A stretch of 64,000 nt of DNA from Tranzscheliella williamsii (Eukaryota; Basidiomycota; Ustilaginomycetes; Ustilaginales; Ustilaginaceae), in assembly GCA_023212725.1 (NCBI GenBank), contig JALBYF010000044.1, positions 92,176 to 156,175 on the forward strand. Direction: 5' to 3'. Made by a program: the position numbers and the translations under genes. Positions 59,386 to 64,000 of this stretch are shown in pieces. Numbering within the stretch: position 1 is the first letter of the stretch; each line of letters begins with the position of its first letter. A model generated the notes under the pieces. The model had not been told where the DNA came from and searched no databases. It saw only the letters and a list, made by a program, of their open reading frames with translations.

Positions 59386-59984
59386 CCCCGCCTCTCGCCG
59401 TCCCTGCCGCGACGCCTCGGCCCGCTCCGCCAGCTCCCCGCACCCGGCCCTGCCTCTACACGCTTCAATCCACCCCACCTGTATTTGTACCTGCCACGCC
59501 ACGCTAGGCGTAACTTCATACCACAAAGATCTGCGGCTCCGGCGATACAACACCGTGCGAACGCTTGGCAGGCCAAGCTTGTCTTGGTAGATTCGAGAGT
59601 AAGGGAATTGCACAACCGCGTTGCGTCCCGCCAGAACAGCCCCACCGCCTACCCACTCTCCTTCCCAGCACCAAACACAAAAAGCTAGCCCCACTCCAAA
59701 CGGCCCCAAGCGGTCGCTGTGATCTGCGTGGTTCCACTGTTGACTGTTAATGTGAATTGTTGGAATGTTGCGAACCGCTGAGCGTGTGTGTGATTTTCGT
59801 CGTTTTCAACTCTTTCCGCGTCCAATTGTCCGTCCTTGGCATGATCCTACCCACCCTACCCTTGCCAAAACCTTGGCTCCTACTTCCCAACCCTTCCCAA
59901 AACAGCACGCCGTACAAGGACGCAAGTAATCTGCCCCAAAATGCGGCAAAAAACAGCGAAAAAGGCCAAAAAATGGGGGTATGG
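59386..59984. other. Intergenic region between mL41 and tRNA-Leu
   Basis: About 0.6 kb. It holds the mL41 3' UTR and, near 59946-59972, the T-run terminators of the tRNA gene. No other feature seen. Confidence 0.5.
59946..59972 (-). terminator. RNA polymerase III terminator (T runs) of tRNA-Leu
   Basis: On the minus strand, three T runs (6, 5 and 6 T) follow the tRNA 3' end, beginning about 12 nt downstream. This is the normal Pol III stop signal with backups. Confidence 0.75.
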
Positions 59985-60088
59985 TGACACGAGTGGGATT
60001 CGAACCCACGCCCGAAGATAGCAGGTGCTTTCCCGCAAGCGGGATATCTTCCTTAATGCTACGCCTTAGACCACTCGGCCATCGTGCC
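59985..60088 (-). tRNA. tRNA-Leu(AAG): tRNA-Leu (anticodon AAG), with intron
   Basis: Minus strand, 104 nt. The acceptor arms GGCACGA and TCGTGTC pair (one G-U), with discriminator A. The D-arm is GCCGAGTGGTCTAAGGC (A box). The anticodon stem TAGCA pairs with TGCTA across an inserted segment. The loop TTAAGG gives anticodon AAG, followed by a 26-nt intron (60025-60050) in the canonical position one base 3' of the anticodon. The T-arm is GTGGG-TTCGAAT-CCCAC (B box). The intron itself contains TCCCGC-TT-GCGGGA. The variable region is 9-10 nt, rather short for Leu, so isotype confidence is slightly lower than gene confidence. Confidence 0.9.
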
Positions 60089-60322
60089 AATTGATGAGAG
60101 CGGGATCTTACATCGGTGCTATATTATGAGACAGCACGATTTGAGCTTTTCGATAGGAAGCGCTAAGATCACGAAGGACCGAGCAGGTGCACACGCTTTG
60201 GACTGGGGTAGCTGACGACGCGTAAGGTAGATCATGGCCGGTGCAAGCCGATGCTATGATGCAGCGGAGGCAGCTGCGCCAGCGCGAGACAGGCGGGCGG
60301 ACGGGGGTGGTCGTCAAGCGGG

Positions 60323-61612
60323 TCAGACGGATACGGGAGCAGCAGAGGCGGCCGCTGCCGCTTGCGCTCTGAGGCGCTCTGCGCTCTTTTCGGCCTGCAC
60401 TGCTCGTTCGATCGTGTCTTCGAGCTCGGCGCGCCGCATGGCATTCTTCCTCTCAAAGCCCTGTATCAACAGCCGGACGCTTTCGATTGAGGCGAGCAGC
60501 ACCGCCGGGTCAACACTGGCCACGGCGGCCGATGGGTGCGCCCGGCGTGTAGCTGCAGGCAGCGACCGGCTGTCCATCTCCAGCTGATCCTCCACAGCAC
60601 GGCCACTCGCTTCCGACTGCGGCGGCCCATCGTGCCGTGACGGTTCCTCTTCCGCAGCCCAGACTTGTCGCTCGAGCGAGCCTGATGCAGCCGGCGGGGA
60701 CACGTCTTTGCGCGGGCTCGATGACGGCGTCTGCAGCCGTGCCACGGTCGGGATCAGCATGTCGTCATTGTTAGTCGCGCCGAGCATCTTGCTTGGACTC
60801 GATGCTATCGGGGAGAAAGGGTTGCTGCCTGCATCCGTACCGAGCGTTGCAACGAACTTGGACTTGTGCTGAGCCCTCGGGCTGAGGCTGGGCGCTAGCA
60901 TGCGGGCAACGGCGCTGAGCTCGCGGCCGTCCTTTTCCGGACTGGCGGGCGCGTCTTTGGAGGCAGCTAGACCGGCAGATCCATAGACTACCGTTTCCCA
61001 GTCGTCCTCTCCGTATTGCTTAGCCAGGAACTCGGACATGACCTTGATCTTCCTTCGGAGATGTTCCACCTCAAGCGTCTTATCCTCGTTGTCTCGCTGC
61101 AAGCCTTTAAGGATCATCTCTTGCGAGAGGAATTCGCGCTCAAGCTTAACCGCCGCTGCTCGCGTCAGACCTTTCTCGCTGTTCTTATCGCTGCGGTTCG
61201 GCCTTGACCTGTCCTTTTCCGCCTGGAGATCGCGCAGCATCTCGGTGTTTTTCTTCTCCAATTCGAGGATGTACTCATCCTTGCGCTGAAGCGTATCCAT
61301 GAGTCCGTCCACTTCAGCCCAGGCCGCTTCTTCCCCATTTTCGTCGTCGTCGTCATCGTTGTCATCGAGCGGGGCGATCGGGTGAGTCTCGGCCTGCTCT
61401 CCCTCAAGCTCTTCTACCGTCGCAAAATTTTCTGACGTAGGAGACGGATGTTTGGAAAGGAGAGAAGCCCGGCGAGCGGATCTACTGGAAGGTGCTGCGG
61501 TTGCGGACGCGTGGAGAGGAGTCTCAGTGGCTGGTAGCAGGGAGCTCCTCCGGTGGATGCGCTTGAGCAGCTGACGACGAGGTGTCTCTGGCGGGATGCG
61601 AGAAGAGTCCAT
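60323..61612 (-). CDS. Coiled-coil protein of unknown function
   Basis: 429 residues from MDSSRIPPETPRRQLLKRIH (ATG at 61612); an upstream in-frame start at 61708 adds unconserved sequence. Not recognised. The basic, Ser-rich N-terminus (1-60) includes a TPRRQLLKRIHRRSS patch that could be a CDK-type site. An acidic run DDNDDDDDENGEE lies at about 83-95. A central coiled coil runs from about 100 to 200 (VDGLMDTLQRKDEYILELEK, then LKGLQRDNEDKTLEVEHLRR). Several SP sites follow (PASPEKDG, PSLSPRAQ, FSPIASSPSK, SSSPRKDVSP). A second short coil is at the C-terminus (LLASIESVRLLIQGFERKNA, RRAELEDTIERAVQAEKSAE). The layout suggests a cell-cycle or cytoskeletal scaffold, by inference only. Divergent from BRE2 (400 bp). 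Confidence 0.72.
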   Translation of the reverse strand: MDSSRIPPETPRRQLLKRIHRRSSLLPATETPLHASATAAPSSRSARRASLLSKHPSPTSENFATVEELEGEQAETHPIAPLDDNDDDDDENGEEAAWAEVDGLMDTLQRKDEYILELEKKNTEMLRDLQAEKDRSRPNRSDKNSEKGLTRAAAVKLEREFLSQEMILKGLQRDNEDKTLEVEHLRRKIKVMSEFLAKQYGEDDWETVVYGSAGLAASKDAPASPEKDGRELSAVARMLAPSLSPRAQHKSKFVATLGTDAGSNPFSPIASSPSKMLGATNNDDMLIPTVARLQTPSSSPRKDVSPPAASGSLERQVWAAEEEPSRHDGPPQSEASGRAVEDQLEMDSRSLPAATRRAHPSAAVASVDPAVLLASIESVRLLIQGFERKNAMRRAELEDTIERAVQAEKSAERLRAQAAAAASAAPVSV

Positions 61613-62012
61613 GTCTGCTGTACAGTGGAAGGTGATGAGCACTGCTCTGGCCGTTGAAGGGTTGAGGCCAGCGAGTTGTCGTGGTGTGTCGAGACCCAAC
61701 ACAAACACCTTACAGCTTTCAGCCTCGAAAGTGTTGTTCTCCGACTGTTCCTCCTAAAGATTAAAACGATCGGGGTTGATTCTGCCATTAATTTCCCCGA
61801 TCCTTTGCTGATTAGGACGCGACAAGGCCTCAGCTGGAGTTGTGATTCCCGATTGGGACGCGGCGCGCTAAGTGCTCTGCCAAGCTGAAGGCCAAACCGC
61901 AACATCACGTGAACTGCCTCCTCCACAGAATCTAAGACTCACATTCAGGGTCCACACGAAGAAGAAGCTCGTTCCTTCTCTCATCCATACTGTTTCGCAG
62001 CAGGCGAGCTCG
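61613..62012. other. Divergent promoter region, coiled-coil gene / BRE2
   Basis: 400 bp between two start codons on opposite strands. No ORF of note; presumably a shared bidirectional promoter. Confidence 0.5.
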
Positions 62013-64000
62013 ATGGACTTGGTTGCGCCGTCTGCGGAGCAACAGGCTGTCTTCGAGCAGGGGCAGCGTTCCATGTCAGGCTCTCTTCCGGCCGCGAAGA
62101 GGAAATTCGACGAGCTGTGCCATGACAGCGGCCTACGATCATCTCCTCCAATAGCATCGTCTTCTCCTCCCGTTTCCTCTCCTCCACCCGCGACAGAACG
62201 GTCGCTATCCTCTACTCCAGTACCGCAATCGAGCTCCGATGCTCAAAAGGTATACATAGCCCGCGCAACCCCGCATCTGTTAGAGCGGACACCCACCCCG
62301 TCCGGCTCTGGAACCCTATCGGGAGCTGCTTCTGCGTGCTCAAGTCCGAGCTCTGACGACGATCCATCCGCAGCAGACGGCATCTCATCGGAGGTGCAGT
62401 CTAGCAACCCGTCACATCATGTTCTACCAGCAGGCTATCGCGGCCCGCCCTTGCGCAAGACCGATGCCGAAGATATTGCTCCCCGCCCCCATCTTGTCCC
62501 CGCCGTGGGGTCGGCGACCATGTACAATATGATCAACTTTGGCGTCAACCGGAACGGCTGGCGCTATACTACCGCCGGGCCGGCCACGCAGGACCTTCCG
62601 CTAACGCTGTTCAAGACTCTCGAGACGCTTCCTGCCGGCGTGCGTTGGTCCTGGTCTGATCGATCCCCTTTCACCCAGATCTCTGCCGACGCTGCCATCG
62701 TCTCGACGGACAAAGGTTTCCGCGGCTCGCGTACCAACATCGGCGTGCGCTCGGGGGAATGGTATGCCGAAGTCGAGATTCTGCCTCCGGAGCAGCTCGT
62801 GGCAGGTACAGGCACCCCCGGCCCACTGCCCAGCTCCATGAAAGACGGCCCCCACCTCCGTGTCGGCTGGGGGCGGCGCGAGGCGCCACTCAATGCCCCT
62901 GTCGGTTTTGACGGCTACTCGTATGGTTTTCGAGATAAGACGGGGGACAAGGTGACCCTCTCGCGTCCTTTGCCCTATGGAAGACCTGTCAAAGCAGGCG
63001 ACGTGGTAGGCCTCTACATCAAATTGCCAGAAGAGAGACAAGCAGAGGACGAGAACGATCCTGCCAACATTAGGAGGGAGCGCATCGCTATTAGGTACAA
63101 GGGCCAACTGTACCATGAGAGTCTCGAGTATCCCAGGAGCAGAGAAATGGAGCAGCTTATGGAAAGGAGTCGCAAAGGCAACAGCATCGAGGAAGCGCTT
63201 AGAGGTATCGAAGGAACCGGCATTTTTGCTCCGGCAGACCCATCCACCTCGACCGAATCAGCCAGCAGTGTCCCTACTAATGGCCTTTCGGGACAGAACG
63301 GCGTACTGTCTGGTGCTGCTGGCGCAAGCAGCGGCTCGGCCAAGGTAAAAAACAGAAAGAATCCTGGCACAAAGGAGAAGCCCTCTGGTCCCTCTGCGCC
63401 TTCTCTTCGCCCTGTGCCCAAATTACCGGGGTCCAAGATTGGATTTTTTGTCAACGGCGAGCCCCAAGGCATCGCTTTTCGAGATCTGTTCGACTATCGA
63501 CCGCTAAGGGTCAAGGGATTCTCCGAGGTGCACTTTCCGCATCTAAAGAGTGCAGCGGCGCGGCCGCTCAAAGCGGGCAATGCGAAGAAGGGCGAGGGCA
63601 ACGAGCCGGTGATCAATGTCCGGCCGCGGGAGAATGTGTTTGATGATGGAGCGCTGGGCTATTTCCCGTTTGTCTCGCTGTATGGCGGCGCGCGGGCGAG
63701 GCTGAACACGGGTGCTGCCGAACATGGTTTCCGGTACCCGCCGCCGCACGATCTGGAGGCAGCGCTGGAGGGCGTCGATGCGGAAGGGGGCGGGGATGGG
63801 GGGAAGGTGGGTGTGGGGGCGGGGGGCCGGCGGTGGAAGCCGCTTGCGGCGCGCTATGCGGAGCATGTCGCCGAGATGTGGGCGCACGACCTGCGCGACG
63901 AGGCGCGCGCGCGCGCCGTCGCCGAGTCCGAAGCCGCCGCGCGTGCGCGCCGCAACGACGCCGCCAAGAACCGCTACACCGCCAAGAAGGCAGAGCGCCC
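62013..64000 (+). CDS. BRE2: BRE2/ASH2-like SPRY-domain subunit of COMPASS, 3' end cut by window
   Basis: Subunit of the Set1/COMPASS H3K4 methyltransferase complex. The open frame runs from ATG at 62013 to the window edge (662 codons so far). The N-terminal 150 residues are Ser/Pro-rich, with a KRKF basic patch. The SPRY domain is split. Its first part is at about 215-370 (WSWSDRSPFTQISADAAIVS, FRGSRTNIGVRSGEWYAEVE, HLRVGWGRREAPLNAPVGFD, YSYGFRDKTGDKVTLSRPLP, VKAGDVVGLYIKLP). After an insertion with KVKNRKNPGTKEK, its end is at about 470-560 (GSKIGFFVNGEPQGIAFRDL, then LGYFPFVSLYGGARARLNTG). This matches Bre2/Ash2L, where an insertion also breaks the SPRY fold. The C-terminal end is GC-rich and Ala/Arg-rich. 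Confidence 0.9.
   Translation, partial: MDLVAPSAEQQAVFEQGQRSMSGSLPAAKRKFDELCHDSGLRSSPPIASSSPPVSSPPPATERSLSSTPVPQSSSDAQKVYIARATPHLLERTPTPSGSGTLSGAASACSSPSSDDDPSAADGISSEVQSSNPSHHVLPAGYRGPPLRKTDAEDIAPRPHLVPAVGSATMYNMINFGVNRNGWRYTTAGPATQDLPLTLFKTLETLPAGVRWSWSDRSPFTQISADAAIVSTDKGFRGSRTNIGVRSGEWYAEVEILPPEQLVAGTGTPGPLPSSMKDGPHLRVGWGRREAPLNAPVGFDGYSYGFRDKTGDKVTLSRPLPYGRPVKAGDVVGLYIKLPEERQAEDENDPANIRRERIAIRYKGQLYHESLEYPRSREMEQLMERSRKGNSIEEALRGIEGTGIFAPADPSTSTESASSVPTNGLSGQNGVLSGAAGASSGSAKVKNRKNPGTKEKPSGPSAPSLRPVPKLPGSKIGFFVNGEPQGIAFRDLFDYRPLRVKGFSEVHFPHLKSAAARPLKAGNAKKGEGNEPVINVRPRENVFDDGALGYFPFVSLYGGARARLNTGAAEHGFRYPPPHDLEAALEGVDAEGGGDGGKVGVGAGGRRWKPLAARYAEHVAEMWAHDLRDEARARAVAESEAAARARRNDAAKNRYTAKKAER

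Noticed and set aside
1..64000. Search for CRISPR arrays, toxin-antitoxin or phage-like systems, NRPS/PKS clusters and effector clusters
   Set aside because: The window is an ordinary fungal housekeeping region; no regularly spaced repeats, biosynthetic megasynthases or clustered secreted small proteins were seen.

Overview
This is a eukaryotic nuclear window, almost certainly from a smut-type basidiomycete (Ustilaginales; Ustilago/Sporisorium/Pseudozyma-like). The reasons are compact, mostly intron-poor genes with few short introns (about 60-125 nt, GTAAGT/GTGAGT donors, CAG/TAG acceptors), strong C/G third-position bias that produces long antisense shadow ORFs, and proteins that match fungal core families. 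The species cannot be fixed from sequence reading alone. No rRNA, CRISPR, phage or intact transposon was seen, and no polyketide synthase, NRPS or cytochrome P450 cluster.

Layout: 1-187 N-terminus of AP-2 alpha adaptin (-). 1-5 kb: 14-3-3 protein (-) and Ran GTPase (-). 5.4-8.5 kb: RNA polymerase I subunit RPA43 (+) and DDI1 (+). 8.7-12.8 kb: TIM50 (-), EFM7/NNT1-type methyltransferase (+) and a TMEM70-like mitochondrial membrane protein (+). 12.9-16.7 kb: ARPC3 (-), a small acidic-tailed unknown (+) and a Reb1-like Myb factor (-). 17-18.8 kb: a long gene-free leader carrying a nested inverted repeat, then GRR1 F-box/LRR (+). 21.9-26.4 kb: SNF4/AMPK gamma (-) and a disordered, stress-type protein (+). 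27-36.1 kb: ELYS-like nucleoporin (-), class I histone deacetylase (+), epsilon-COP (-), POF1-like nucleotidyltransferase (+) and an unknown (+). 36.5-41.7 kb: eIF3m (-), TRAPPC4/Trs23 (+), PTRHD1-like (-) and MSS1/MnmE (+). 41.9-45.6 kb: a large BRE4/FUSC-type transporter (-). 45.6-50.9 kb: the largest gene-poor stretch, with some coding-like debris. 50.9-59.4 kb: a poly-Q coiled-coil protein (+), MOB2-like kinase activator (+), ARB1 ABC ATPase (-) and mitochondrial ribosomal mL41 (+). 60 kb: an intron-containing tRNA-Leu (-). 60.3-64 kb: a coiled-coil unknown (-) and BRE2/ASH2 (+, runs off the right edge).

The genes are mainly housekeeping. They cover membrane traffic (AP-2, epsilon-COP, TRAPP), nuclear transport and pores (Ran, ELYS), ribosome synthesis and translation (RPA43, Reb1-like, ARB1, eIF3m, mL41, tRNA-Leu), mitochondrial biogenesis (TIM50, TMEM70-like, MSS1), chromatin (HDAC, BRE2), glucose/energy signalling (SNF4, GRR1, 14-3-3) and cell polarity (ARPC3, MOB2). 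They are not arranged as a dedicated pathway cluster.

I found no convincing new multi-gene system. The items most worth checking are: the nested inverted repeat at 17375-17712; a 34-bp tandem duplication ending in the MOB2 start codon; the 5.4-kb gene-poor region with a possible decayed gene; a coding-looking stretch broken by one TAG near 26.7 kb; a 6-nt first coding exon in ARPC3; and several unrecognised smut proteins.
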